DNA from: Paenirhizobium naphthalenivorans
GTDB lineage: Bacteria; Pseudomonadota; Alphaproteobacteria; Rhizobiales; Rhizobiaceae
Direction of reading: 5' to 3'
DNA: 64,000 nt
Assembly (NCBI RefSeq): GCF_007992095.1
Contig: NZ_BJZP01000015.1
Coordinates: forward strand, 46,647 to 110,646
A program made the translations under genes and the position numbers. The notes under the pieces were generated by a model. That model did no database searches. It saw nothing but the letters and a program-made list of their open reading frames with translations, and had not been told where the DNA came from. Of this stretch, positions 37,651 through 46,487 are shown piece by piece. Within the stretch, counting starts at the first letter, position 1. Each line of letters begins with the position of its first letter.

Positions 37651-38795
37651 TGATCCCCTACCGCAAAGCGCGCCTTCAACAGGCATTCCTCGTATTCCGC
37701 TTCCGCCTTCGAATCGAAGACGATGCCGCCGCCGACATTGAAGACCGCCCGGCCGTGTTTGAAAAGTGTCAGTGTTCGTATGGCCACGGAAAAGCGCATC
37801 GGTCCGGCCGGGTCGCAAAAGCCGATCGCGCCGCAATAGACGTCGCGTGGTCCGGCTTCAAGCTCGGCGAGGATGCGCATCGCCCACATTTTCGGCGCGC
37901 CGGTGACGGAGCCGCAGGGGAATAGGGCGCGGAAGATGTCGGGCAGGCCGATCCCCTTCACAAGCTTCGCCCGCACATGGCTCACCATCTGGTGCACGGT
38001 TGGATAGGTTTCGATCTCGAACAGTTTCGGGACGGACAGCGTAGCGACCTCGCTGATCGCCGAGACGTCGTTGCGCAGAAGATCGACGATCATACGGTTC
38101 TCGGCGAGCGTCTTCTCGTCGGCGAGCATGGCGGCGATGATCGCTTCGTCTTCGGCCGGCGAGGCGCCACGGGCGGCTGTGCCCTTCATCGGGTGGGTTT
38201 CGATCCAGCCTTGCTCATCGACCTTGAAGAAGAGTTCCGGCGAGCGCGACAGGATCACCGGACCTCCGAGGTCGATCAGCGCGCCATAGTGTACCGGCTG
38301 GCGCGCGACGAGCGACCAGAAAGCGGACCGGGGATCGCCGCGCCAGCGCGCCTCAATCGGCATGGTCAGGTTCGCCTGGTAGCAGTCGCCCTTGCGCAAG
38401 TGGTCGTGCAGGCGCTGGAACTTTTCGCGATAGGTGTCGAAATCCCAGGCCGCCTGGGGATCCGTCAGGAAAGAGCCGCTCGAAGCCTCGGCAGGCGGTG
38501 CCGCCAGCGGGTGGCCGGCTGACTCGGGCGCATCGAAGATGCCGATCGCCAGAAGGGGCGTTTCCCGCCCTTCGACGATCCGCGACCTTAGCTTTTCTTC
38601 GAAGACATAGCCCGCCTCATAGGAGACGTGCCCGGCCAGCCATCGGCCTTGCCACCGTGCCGCCTCCAGTCGCTCGAAAGCCGGCAGGACCTCGTCGGCC
38701 GTCCGCGCGATGATGATCTCGCGCGGATCGGCAAACAGCAGACTCTCTCCGCGCTTGTCGTCGCGAAACAGCACATGGGGCGGATGGTCAGCCAT
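37635..38795 (-). CDS. pabB: Aminodeoxychorismate synthase component I
   Basis: A 386-residue chorismate-utilising enzyme that aminates chorismate to 4-amino-4-deoxychorismate for folate synthesis. The C-terminal chorismate-binding domain has L-M-I/V-type blocks: D-C-Y-Q-A-N-L-T, H-P-M-K-G-T-A-A-R-G, E-N-R-M-I-V-D-L-L-R-N-D, H-Q-M-V-S-H-V and F-P-C-G-S-V-T-G-A-P-K. The glutamine amidotransferase partner (PabA/TrpG) is not in the window. It is followed by pabC with overlapping ends. Confidence 0.93.
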   Translation of the reverse strand: MADHPPHVLFRDDKRGESLLFADPREIIIARTADEVLPAFERLEAARWQGRWLAGHVSYEAGYVFEEKLRSRIVEGRETPLLAIGIFDAPESAGHPLAAPPAEASSGSFLTDPQAAWDFDTYREKFQRLHDHLRKGDCYQANLTMPIEARWRGDPRSAFWSLVARQPVHYGALIDLGGPVILSRSPELFFKVDEQGWIETHPMKGTAARGASPAEDEAIIAAMLADEKTLAENRMIVDLLRNDVSAISEVATLSVPKLFEIETYPTVHQMVSHVRAKLVKGIGLPDIFRALFPCGSVTGAPKMWAMRILAELEAGPRDVYCGAIGFCDPAGPMRFSVAIRTLTLFKHGRAVFNVGGGIVFDSKAEAEYEECLLKARFAVGDQWISR

Positions 38796-38815
38796 AGGGC
38801 TGGGTGTTCTCCGGT

Positions 38816-40669
38816 TCAGGAGGCTCTATCAAGCGCCTCCAGCTCGTCGATCAGGCCCTCTATCATCGACAACCCCTTGGTCCAGAACGACGGATCGGTG
38901 GCGTCGAGGCCGAAGGGCGCGAGCAGCTCCGAGTGATGCTTGGTGCCGCCGGCCTTCAGCAGCTCGAAATACTTCTGCTGGAAGCCTTCCTCGGCGCTCT
39001 GGTAGACGGCGTAGAGTGAGTTCACCAGGCAGTCGCCGAAGGCATAGGCGTAGACGTAGAACGGCGAGTGGATGAAATGGGGGATATAGGCCCACCAGCT
39101 CTCATAGCCCTCTGAGATCTTGATGGCCGGACCGAGGCTTTCGGCCTGCACTGAAAGCCACAGCTCTCCGATCTTCTCCGCCGTCAGTTCGCCTTCCTTG
39201 CGCGCGGTGTGCACCTTCCGCTCGAATTCGTAGAAGGCGATCTGACGCACGACCGTATTGATCATGTCCTCAACCTTCTGGGCGAGCATGGCTTTGCGCT
39301 CCTTCTTGTCCGCGGTGCGGTCAAGAAGGGCGCGGAAGGTCAGCATTTCGCCGAAGACCGATGCCGTCTCGGCCAGCGTCAGCGGCGTCTGGCACATCAG
39401 CGGGCCTTGAGCGCCGGCGAGTACCTGATGCACGCCGTGGCCGAGTTCGTGGGCGAGCGTCATCACGTCGCGCGGCTTGCCGAGATAGTTGAGCAGCACA
39501 TAGGGGTGGGCCGAGGGTACTGTCGGATGAGCGAAGGCGCCCGGCGCCTTGCCGGCGCGTGCCGGCGCGTCGATCCAGTTCTCATCGAAGAAGCGACCGG
39601 CGATCTCTGCCATTTCCGGCGCGAAAGCACCATAGGCGGACAGCACGGTGTCCTTGGCCTCGGTCCACGGGATCAGCCGGTCCGGCGTTTCCTTGAGCGG
39701 TGCATTGCGGTCCCAATAGTTCATCTGCTCCATGCCGAGCCACTTGGCCTTCATCGCATAGTAGCGGTGGGACAGGCGCGGATAGGCTTCCTGCACCGCA
39801 GCAGCCAAGGCATCGACCACCTCGCGTTCGACCCGGTTGGCCAGATGGCGGCTGTCGGCGATGTCTTCAAAGCCGCGCCAGCGATCGGAGATTTCCTTGT
39901 CCTTGGCCAGCGTATTGGTCACCAGCACGAAGATGCGGATATTGTCCTTGAAAGTCTTGGACAGTGCCTTGGCGGCCTTCTCGCGAACCGCCGGATCGGC
40001 ATCCTGCAGCATGTTGAGGGTGGCTTCGAGCGGCAGTTCCTCTTCGCCGACCGTGAAGCGCAGCGAGGCGAGCGTCTCGTCGAACAGGCGGTTCAGGGCG
40101 GCGGCTCCGGTCATCGATTTTTCCAGGAACAGCTGCTCGATCCTGTCCTCCAGCTGGAAGGGCTTGTCCTTGCGCAGGTCGACGAGCCATGGACGGTAGT
40201 GGGCGAGCGCCGGATCCTTCGCCATGGCCGTGTCGATGGTCGTGTCGTCGATCCTGTTCAATTCAAGCGAGAAGAACAGAAGATGGGCGGAGATGTCGGT
40301 GAGCTTTGCCTGCACGTCACCGAAGAACTTGCCGTTGGCGGCATTCGTCATGTCGGAATAATAGGTGAGGCCGGCATAGGAGGCGATGCGGCCGAGCAGA
40401 TCTTCCAGCGCCTCCATTTCGCGCAGCGATGTCGCCAGCCCCTGGGGGCCAGTCTCTCCCGCGGCCTCGGTCAGCTTGCCCTTCCACTTGGCCTCGAAGG
40501 AGACCGAATCCTTGGCGGCTTTCTCAAGATCGGAGCGGAAGCTCTCGGACGTCTGCGACGGATAGAGGTGCGAGAGATCCCAGAGCGGGAGGTCGCCGAG
40601 TTCGGGCTGCGGAGCCGCGGCTGCCGGCGCCGCAGACAGGACGCGGGCGGGTTGGAAATCTCTCTGCAT
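38816..40669 (-). CDS. pepF: Oligoendopeptidase F family zinc peptidase (M3)
   Basis: A 617-residue cytoplasmic metallopeptidase. The zinc site L-A-H-E-L-G-H-G-V-H-Q lies near residue 400, and a third ligand Glu is in L-A-E-T-A-S-V-F-G-E about 25 residues later. The N-terminal part is helical with the M3 oligopeptidase lobe. It cleaves short peptides. An Ala/Pro-rich N-terminal 20 residues is not a signal peptide. The frame starts at an ATG preceded by AAGGACCACC. It lies 20 bases upstream of pabB on the same strand. Confidence 0.93.
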   Translation of the reverse strand: MQRDFQPARVLSAAPAAAAPQPELGDLPLWDLSHLYPSQTSESFRSDLEKAAKDSVSFEAKWKGKLTEAAGETGPQGLATSLREMEALEDLLGRIASYAGLTYYSDMTNAANGKFFGDVQAKLTDISAHLLFFSLELNRIDDTTIDTAMAKDPALAHYRPWLVDLRKDKPFQLEDRIEQLFLEKSMTGAAALNRLFDETLASLRFTVGEEELPLEATLNMLQDADPAVREKAAKALSKTFKDNIRIFVLVTNTLAKDKEISDRWRGFEDIADSRHLANRVEREVVDALAAAVQEAYPRLSHRYYAMKAKWLGMEQMNYWDRNAPLKETPDRLIPWTEAKDTVLSAYGAFAPEMAEIAGRFFDENWIDAPARAGKAPGAFAHPTVPSAHPYVLLNYLGKPRDVMTLAHELGHGVHQVLAGAQGPLMCQTPLTLAETASVFGEMLTFRALLDRTADKKERKAMLAQKVEDMINTVVRQIAFYEFERKVHTARKEGELTAEKIGELWLSVQAESLGPAIKISEGYESWWAYIPHFIHSPFYVYAYAFGDCLVNSLYAVYQSAEEGFQQKYFELLKAGGTKHHSELLAPFGLDATDPSFWTKGLSMIEGLIDELEALDRAS

Positions 40670-40905
40670 GGTGGTCCTTCCTTTTCCGAACTGGTTGAGA
40701 AGGAGATGTAGTCAGTCGCGCCCGATGGGGCAAGCACCCGGGCCAAGAGCCACAGCCAGGGTTCTTCCGATCTCCGCTATGAGATTGATAAAATGCGAGC
40801 TTTTCTCAAAACAGGATCTTCAGTCCTTTCTGGCAGGCTTGCCCGAACCGCGATGTGCGCATCGCCTTTCGCATCAAGCGCCAGAATGAATCCGGGAGCT
40901 CGAAG

Positions 40906-42444
40906 TTGACCGCTCATATCCTTGTAATCGACGACGATGCGGCCCAGCGCCGCTCACTCAGGGCAGCGATCGAAGGACTGGGACACGGCGTTCTTGTCGC
41001 GGAAAGCGATCAGGCCGGGCTCGACCTGTTCCGCAGGCATCGGGAGGATATTGGTGCTGTTCTTGTCGACCTTTCGGCGCCCGAGAGGGCCGGCAACGGT
41101 TTCATGCGGGCGCTCGGCGATCTGCATGCCGGTGTGCCGGTTATCGTCCAGACGTCAGAGGCCGCCACCCATCACGCCATCGACGCTATGCGTGCCGGTG
41201 CCTTCGAGTTCCTCGTCAAGCCCTGTTCGCTCGAGCGTATCGCCGCTGCGATTGACAGTGCGCTGAAGTTCACCCGCAGCGGTTCGCAAGGCCGACCCGT
41301 TCGTCGGGCCCGCACCGGTGCCGTCGGTTTCGGCGATATCGTCGCGGCAAGCGCCGCCATGGCGCGAGCCGTGGAGCTTGGCCGCCGCGCTGCCCAGTCC
41401 CTCATCCCTGTGATGCTTGAGGGCGAAGCCGGCGTCGGCAAGGAGATGATGGCCCGTGCCATCCACGCGGCGAGCGAGCGTTCGGCCCGGCCTTTCGTTA
41501 TCGTCAACTGCGCCGCCATTCCGCACGGCCTGATCGAGGGGGTGCTTTTCGGTCGGGACGCGTCGGGTCTGGTCAGTGGCGAGATCAAGGGCAAATTCGC
41601 CGAAGCCGAGGGAGGCACCCTGTTCATCGAGGAGGTGAGCGAGCTGCCGCTGCCGGTCCAGACCAAATTGCTTTCGCTGGTGCAGGGCGGGGAAATGGAG
41701 ACGGTTGCCGGAAAGCGCCCGCGCAAAGTGAATGTCCGGTTGATCATGGCGACCAACAAGGACCTGATCGAGGAGGTCAAGGCCGGACGGTTCCGCGAGG
41801 ACCTCTACTATCGTCTCAACGTCTTTCCGGTCACCATGCCTTCTTTGCGCCGCCGCAAGGAGGACATACCGCATCTCGCGCGGGCATTCGTCGCACGTTT
41901 CTCGGCGGAGCAGCGGTTGGTAAAGCCATTGGCGATCGACGCGGCGGCGCTGGCCTTGCTGACTGGCTATGACTGGCCAGGCAACACACGACAGCTCGAG
42001 AACGCCGTCTTCCGGGCCGTGGTCCTGGCCGAGGGAGCTGTTCTCGGCGAGCGTGATTTCCCCCAGATTCTCTCGCAAGTTCAATCGGCGTGGCCTTCCA
42101 GCGATGCTGTCGGCACTCGTCCAGTCTTCACCGGTGCGCAACCCCCCGCCGCAATCGCGCCCGAAGCGGCTCCGGCGCCGGCTCCGCTCGGCGAAACCGC
42201 ATCCGCTGACCGGGGCGCTCCGGTCATTGACACTTCCGCCAACGTCATCATCAGCACCGACGAAGCGGGCAATGTGCGCAAGCTCGCCGAGATCGAGGAG
42301 GAGCTGATTCGATTCGCGCTCAAATTCTACCGCGGCCAGATGAGCCAGGTTGCGCGCAAGCTGGGTATCGGTCGCTCGACCCTCTATAGAAAGCTGAAAG
42401 ACTACGGTATCGACCCCGACGACCCGCAAAAACACGCGGCTTGA
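40906..42444 (+). CDS. Response regulator with sigma-54-activator-like AAA domain and Fis-type HTH, GAFTGA motif missing
   Basis: A 512-residue REC-AAA+-HTH protein. The receiver has D9-D11, phosphoacceptor D55 (L-V-D-L-S), T83 and K105 (L-V-K-P). The AAA+ domain has Walker A G-E-A-G-V-G-K-E (173-180), but where sigma-54 activators carry GAFTGA this protein has S-G-L-V-S-G (220-225). The Walker B D-E is E-E (I-E-E-V). The C-terminal Fis helix-turn-helix (Q-V-A-R-K-L-G-I-G-R-S-T-L-Y-R-K-L) is intact. It may therefore act without sigma-54 (inference). The start is uncertain: TTG at 40906 has GGGAG at good spacing, while the frame is open to 40855. No histidine kinase gene is adjacent. Confidence 0.85.
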   Translation: MTAHILVIDDDAAQRRSLRAAIEGLGHGVLVAESDQAGLDLFRRHREDIGAVLVDLSAPERAGNGFMRALGDLHAGVPVIVQTSEAATHHAIDAMRAGAFEFLVKPCSLERIAAAIDSALKFTRSGSQGRPVRRARTGAVGFGDIVAASAAMARAVELGRRAAQSLIPVMLEGEAGVGKEMMARAIHAASERSARPFVIVNCAAIPHGLIEGVLFGRDASGLVSGEIKGKFAEAEGGTLFIEEVSELPLPVQTKLLSLVQGGEMETVAGKRPRKVNVRLIMATNKDLIEEVKAGRFREDLYYRLNVFPVTMPSLRRRKEDIPHLARAFVARFSAEQRLVKPLAIDAAALALLTGYDWPGNTRQLENAVFRAVVLAEGAVLGERDFPQILSQVQSAWPSSDAVGTRPVFTGAQPPAAIAPEAAPAPAPLGETASADRGAPVIDTSANVIISTDEAGNVRKLAEIEEELIRFALKFYRGQMSQVARKLGIGRSTLYRKLKDYGIDPDDPQKHAA

Positions 42445-42632
42445 AGCCACTATGATGCCCCATTGTTAACTGTTGGGTAAAGATGTTCTTTTACCAGCGG
42501 CTAATCACTTGTTAGGCATACGTTCACTATATATGGATTGCTTGTGCGCCTGTGGCAGATTTGCCATGGTGTTACCGCATTTGGCAGTCATTTGAGTTGA
42601 CGTGGGACGTAGTCTTTCGGACGGGGATTGAA

Positions 42633-44474
42633 TTGCTGACAACGCATGATAGCAGCGCGCCTTTCGGCGGAAACGGGCGCAGTCATCCGGCTGCGCATGC
42701 ACGTTCCTTCGCAGTGTCGCTTCTGTCGGTTGTCTCCCTCTTTCTGCTCAGCTGCATGGTTCTCTTCGGCACGGCCGCGAGCGCCTCCGCCGAGACCCGT
42801 TCCCTGAAAATCCATTTCGTTCATACCGGCGAGAAGGCGGAGATCGTCTTCAAGCGCAACGGCCGCTATGATCCCAAGGGGCTCAAGCAGCTCAGCTATC
42901 TCGTGCGCGACTGGCGCCGCAACGAACCCACCAGAATGGACCCGAGGTTGTTCGACCTCGTCTGGGAGGTGTATCGGCGGGCCGGCGGCAGCGGCTACAT
43001 CAATGTCGTGTCGGGCTACCGTTCGCCGGCCACCAATGCCATGTTGCGTTCGCGCTCCAAGGGGGTGGCGAAGGAAAGTCAGCACATGAAGGGCACGGCG
43101 ATGGATTTCTACATTCCCGGTGTGCAGCTCAAGACCCTGCGCGAGATCGGCATGAAGCTGCAGGCCGGCGGCGTCGGTTATTATCCCAGTTCCCGCTCGC
43201 CCTTTGTCCATATGGACGTCGCGGGCGTCCGCGCCTGGCCGCGCATGTCGCGCCAGGAGCTGGTTCGCCTGTTCCCGGATGGTAAGACCGTTCACATCCC
43301 CTCGGACGGAAAGCCACTTCCGGGCTATCAGCAGGCATTGGCCGACTACAAGAAACGACTTGGCTCGAACCAGATCCTGATCGCCGAGGACAAATCCGGC
43401 AGGGGCAAACGCAAGAATCTGCTTGCCATGCTGTTTGGCGGTGGTGACGAGGATGAGGATGAAGACGTTGGCGTTCCGAGCGAGCGTCCCTCCATTGTGC
43501 AGCAGCCCGTCGTGACCGCAGCCCAGCCGGTGATGGTGGCAACGGCGGCTCCGCCTCCACGTCAGGCGGAACTGACGATGCCGACACAGAATCTGGCGCT
43601 CAATGCTCCTGTGCCGGCGGCTCGTCCCTCGCTTGCCCCGGCGGATAACAGTCTGGCCGTCGCGCTTTACTCGCCGACGCGTAACCCGGCCCAGGACGCT
43701 CTGTCGAAGGTCGCTGCCGCAGATCCGGCCGCCGAAGAGGGATTTGCCGATCTTCAGACGATGAAAATCCCTGTCCCGACACTCCTTGGACCGCGTGGCA
43801 TGAAGGGTGACGCGGATGAAGCCAACGTGATGACGGCCTCTGTGGATCCAGCGCTTTCCGGCTCGGCGGACGGCCAGCTGTCCACGGTTCCCGTCCCGAT
43901 CGCGCGACCTGCCGTGGCCGAAGCCTTGCTGGCCGGTGCGGAAAGTGAGCCGGAGGCCGAGATCGACGAAATCGAGCAGGCCATTCTCTCGCCAGAGGCT
44001 GCGGCTGCGCTTGAAGAGAGCAATATGCCGATGCCGGCGACACGCCCGCAGGCCCAGCCGTCGAGTGTTGCCGTGCTTGAGGACAAGGCTCCGAAGAATG
44101 AGGCGCCTCAGGTTGAGGTCGCCTCAGTCTATCCGCAAGCCAAGCCCGCCAAGGTCGATGGTGAGTTCGGCGACGGCTTCGACATGCCCAAGCCTGCAGC
44201 CGGAAAGGGCTTGGAGGCGGGGCTGCCGACCAAAGGCAAGCGGCCGAGCCAGGCCGAAGCCGAGACCGCGCGCATGGCGATGACGGGTGGTCGCCTCACC
44301 GAAGACATGATTTCCTACTGGGCGCTGAACCAGGATCACTTCGAGAAGGTCGAGAAGAGCAACAAGGCGCCACGCGTGGTCAGCCGTTCGCTCATCGTTC
44401 CGACCGCCGCCTTGCCGGTCGGCTTCCAGCGGGGGACGGTCTCGGTTGACCCCAGTCGTTTCGGTGCGCCCTAA
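42633..44474 (+). CDS. Secreted DUF882 protein (M15-like murein peptidase fold) with long disordered tail
   Basis: About 613 residues from a TTG at 42633 (GGGGA 7 bases upstream); the frame is open to 42552. A hydrophobic signal or anchor segment (L-L-S-V-V-S-L-F-L-L-S-C-M-V-L-F) comes first. The DUF882 domain follows (about 55-210) with S-G-Y-R-S-P-A-T-N, H-M-K-G-T-A-M-D and F-V-H-M-D, the zinc-ligand pattern H-x6-D and H of M15 D,D/L,D-carboxy- or endopeptidases. The remaining ~400 residues are low-complexity Pro/Ala/Glu-rich with repeated P-x-A-R-P-like motifs. Likely a peptidoglycan hydrolase of the periplasm; the tail's role is unknown. Confidence 0.82.
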   Translation: MLTTHDSSAPFGGNGRSHPAAHARSFAVSLLSVVSLFLLSCMVLFGTAASASAETRSLKIHFVHTGEKAEIVFKRNGRYDPKGLKQLSYLVRDWRRNEPTRMDPRLFDLVWEVYRRAGGSGYINVVSGYRSPATNAMLRSRSKGVAKESQHMKGTAMDFYIPGVQLKTLREIGMKLQAGGVGYYPSSRSPFVHMDVAGVRAWPRMSRQELVRLFPDGKTVHIPSDGKPLPGYQQALADYKKRLGSNQILIAEDKSGRGKRKNLLAMLFGGGDEDEDEDVGVPSERPSIVQQPVVTAAQPVMVATAAPPPRQAELTMPTQNLALNAPVPAARPSLAPADNSLAVALYSPTRNPAQDALSKVAAADPAAEEGFADLQTMKIPVPTLLGPRGMKGDADEANVMTASVDPALSGSADGQLSTVPVPIARPAVAEALLAGAESEPEAEIDEIEQAILSPEAAAALEESNMPMPATRPQAQPSSVAVLEDKAPKNEAPQVEVASVYPQAKPAKVDGEFGDGFDMPKPAAGKGLEAGLPTKGKRPSQAEAETARMAMTGGRLTEDMISYWALNQDHFEKVEKSNKAPRVVSRSLIVPTAALPVGFQRGTVSVDPSRFGAP

Positions 44475-44503
44475 GGCCATGCCCCCGGCAACTGATGAAA
44501 ACG

Positions 44504-44536
44504 AAAAACCCGCCGGAGTACCCGGCGGGTTTTTCG
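44504..44536. terminator. Bidirectional terminator between the DUF882 gene and gapR
   Basis: AAAAACCCGCCGG (44504-44516) pairs with CCGGCGGGTTTTT (44522-44534). The A-run and T-run make it a terminator on both strands for these convergent genes. Confidence 0.85.
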
Positions 44537-44560
44537 GTTCTTAGGGGCGGTCGGACCGGA

Positions 44561-44824
44561 TTATTCTTCCGGCGGGCTCTCGATCATGCCGAGCGCATGC
44601 AGATAGGTATCGAGGATCAGGTCCTCTTCCATGCGCTCCTGCTCGTCCTTCTTGCGCAGCGCGATCACCTTCTTGAGGATCTTCGTATCGAAGCCCATGG
44701 ACTTGGCTTCGCCGTAGACATCCTTGATGTCGTCGGCGATGGTTTTCTTTTCTTCCTCGAGGCGCTCGATGCGCTCGACAAAAGCGCGAAGCTGGTCGCG
44801 GGCGACGCCGTGGGCATCAGACAT
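44561..44824 (-). CDS. gapR: GapR-like nucleoid-associated protein (DUF2312)
   Basis: An 87-residue helical protein of the DUF2312 family. It has the diagnostic [29 protein letters not shown] and [10 protein letters not shown] blocks. Caulobacter GapR clamps overtwisted DNA ahead of replication and transcription forks and supports topoisomerases. Two in-frame ATGs lie six bases apart. The second (44824) is correctly spaced from AAGGAG and is chosen. It is monocistronic and convergent with the DUF882 gene. Confidence 0.92.
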   Translation of the reverse strand: MSDAHGVARDQLRAFVERIERLEEEKKTIADDIKDVYGEAKSMGFDTKILKKVIALRKKDEQERMEEDLILDTYLHALGMIESPPEE

Positions 44825-45011
44825 GGGCATTCTCCTTGGGTAGCGACAAATTCATTTCTGTGGGGCTGACCTGCCGCGAAGTACGGGCTGCGTCAAGACC
44901 CAAGTTGCGTGCAGCGCTCCCGGGCTTGGCCTCTGCCGGGCAGTTGGTGAGGGCGCGCGGCAAATTGCTCAGGCAATTGCGGCGAATTCCCGGCTCTGCG
45001 CGGAGGCTCGG

Positions 45012-45809
45012 TTACGTGGTCGGGTAGGGACCGGTGCGAGACGCGTGTATCTCGTAGCGGTGCAGGGCAGGGTCGGCATTAAGCGTCTCGAAAATTGGCG
45101 CCAGACGATCGGCCCAGGCGGTAATGCCGGCCTCGTCGCTGATCAGGTCCTGGCGTACTTCAAGCAGCACATGGGGCGTGCCGGTCATCATGCAATGGCG
45201 GTACATGGTGTCGCCCTTCAAGGCGCCGTCATAAGGCTCATTGTCGCCAACGATAATATCGCCCGGCGCGTTCAGGTGACGGATGAGCGGTTCGGCGGTA
45301 CGCTGGTCGCTATCCCAAAGTACGCCGGCGTGCCAAGGACGGGCGACATCCTTCCAGACCGGGGTGAAAGAGTGCAGAGAAAGAACCAGCGGTGCCTTGC
45401 CGGAGGCCTCCGCGACCGCGGCGATCGTCTGGCTGACCGCCTGATGATAGGGCCGGTGAAAGCTCTCGATGCGGTGGTTCCATTCCTCTGCGCTGATCGG
45501 ATGGTTGCCCGGCACGATCGCCCCGTCGGAGATCTTCATGATCAGCGTCGGGTCATCCTCTCCGCGGTTCGGATCGATCAGCAGGCGCGAGAAGCACCCG
45601 AGAACGGCGGGAGCGCCAAGTCGCTGTGACAGCTGGCGGGTCAGTCCCTCGATGCCAATGTCGAAGGCGATGTGTCGGGTGAAGGCGCTCTGCGGGAGCC
45701 CGAGCCCGCCGTAACGGTCCGGCAGGCGGTTCATCGCATGGTCCGCCAGCAGCACGAGGCCGCGCTCATCGTGTCCGGACAGGATTTCGAAGGGGGGAAA
45801 ATCTTGCAT
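45012..45809 (-). CDS. N-formylglutamate amidohydrolase-family protein
   Basis: A 265-residue FGase-family protein. It has L-L-A-D-H-A-M-N-R-L-P near the start, A-F-D-I-G-I-E-G-L, S-R-L-L-I-D-P-N-R-G, L-S-L-H-S-F-T-P and the late V-L-L-E-V-R-Q-D-L-I. These mirror the paralogue at 7568-8452 but the protein is shorter and more diverged, so the substrate may differ. The ATG at 45809 is chosen; upstream alternatives exist at 45848 and 45884 and none has a strong ribosome site. Confidence 0.8.
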   Translation of the reverse strand: MQDFPPFEILSGHDERGLVLLADHAMNRLPDRYGGLGLPQSAFTRHIAFDIGIEGLTRQLSQRLGAPAVLGCFSRLLIDPNRGEDDPTLIMKISDGAIVPGNHPISAEEWNHRIESFHRPYHQAVSQTIAAVAEASGKAPLVLSLHSFTPVWKDVARPWHAGVLWDSDQRTAEPLIRHLNAPGDIIVGDNEPYDGALKGDTMYRHCMMTGTPHVLLEVRQDLISDEAGITAWADRLAPIFETLNADPALHRYEIHASRTGPYPTT

Positions 45810-45953
45810 GAAGATGCGCCACTTTGGTTGTTGTCGGCTTGATGACATGGGGGAAAGACGAGCGCAAGCTTTCGTCCCGGTCACGTTTGTGCCAAGATCG
45901 CGGTCGATGGTTTATGTCAAAAATATAATCGATTAGAATTGCGTTGACTTTCA

Positions 45954-46487
45954 ATGGCCATCATCGCAAGAAAGCAGTCGACGCACAAACATGGAGTTCC
46001 GGCGGAAACCGTGCTGAAGCAAAATAGAATTCCAGGCGCCTCATGGCGCACGCGTCATCTCAGACATTTTTTGATCGCCAGCGCATTGTTCGCGCCGCTG
46101 TTCGCAGCCGAGGCGGCTCATGCCGAATTTCGGGTTTGTAACGGAACCCAGAATCTGGTCGGGGTCGCGATCGGCTACCGCGCGACCGAGGGCTGGATCA
46201 CCGAGGGTTGGTGGCAGGTGCCTGCCTCGACCTGCGCGACGTTGATCGAGGGCGAGCTGCAATCCCGCTACTATTACCTCTATGCCGAGGACGCTGCGCG
46301 CGGTGGTCGCTGGACCGGCGACATCAACATGTGCGTTGCCGAAAATGAGTTCAAGATCGTTGGCGTTCAGGACTGTTTCGCGCGCGGCTACCAGCAGATG
46401 GGATTCAAGGAATATGACACGGGTCGACAGGGTAGTTGGATGGTCCAGCTTTCCGATACGCCCGGCACGCAGGAAAGCCAGAACTGA
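45954..46487 (+). CDS. Secreted DUF1036 protein
   Basis: A 177-residue protein with a hydrophobic signal segment (about 36-57, H-F-L-I-A-S-A-L-F-A-P-L-F-A-A-E-A-A-H-A). A small DUF1036 domain follows, with E-F-R-V-C-N-G-T-Q-N-L-V-G-V-A-I-G, T-E-G-W-W-Q-V-P and conserved cysteines that could pair. It overlaps pyruvate kinase by one base (TGATGA), so translation is coupled. The DUF1036-pyk arrangement is typical of rhizobia. The function is unknown. Confidence 0.88.
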   Translation: MAIIARKQSTHKHGVPAETVLKQNRIPGASWRTRHLRHFLIASALFAPLFAAEAAHAEFRVCNGTQNLVGVAIGYRATEGWITEGWWQVPASTCATLIEGELQSRYYYLYAEDAARGGRWTGDINMCVAENEFKIVGVQDCFARGYQQMGFKEYDTGRQGSWMVQLSDTPGTQESQN

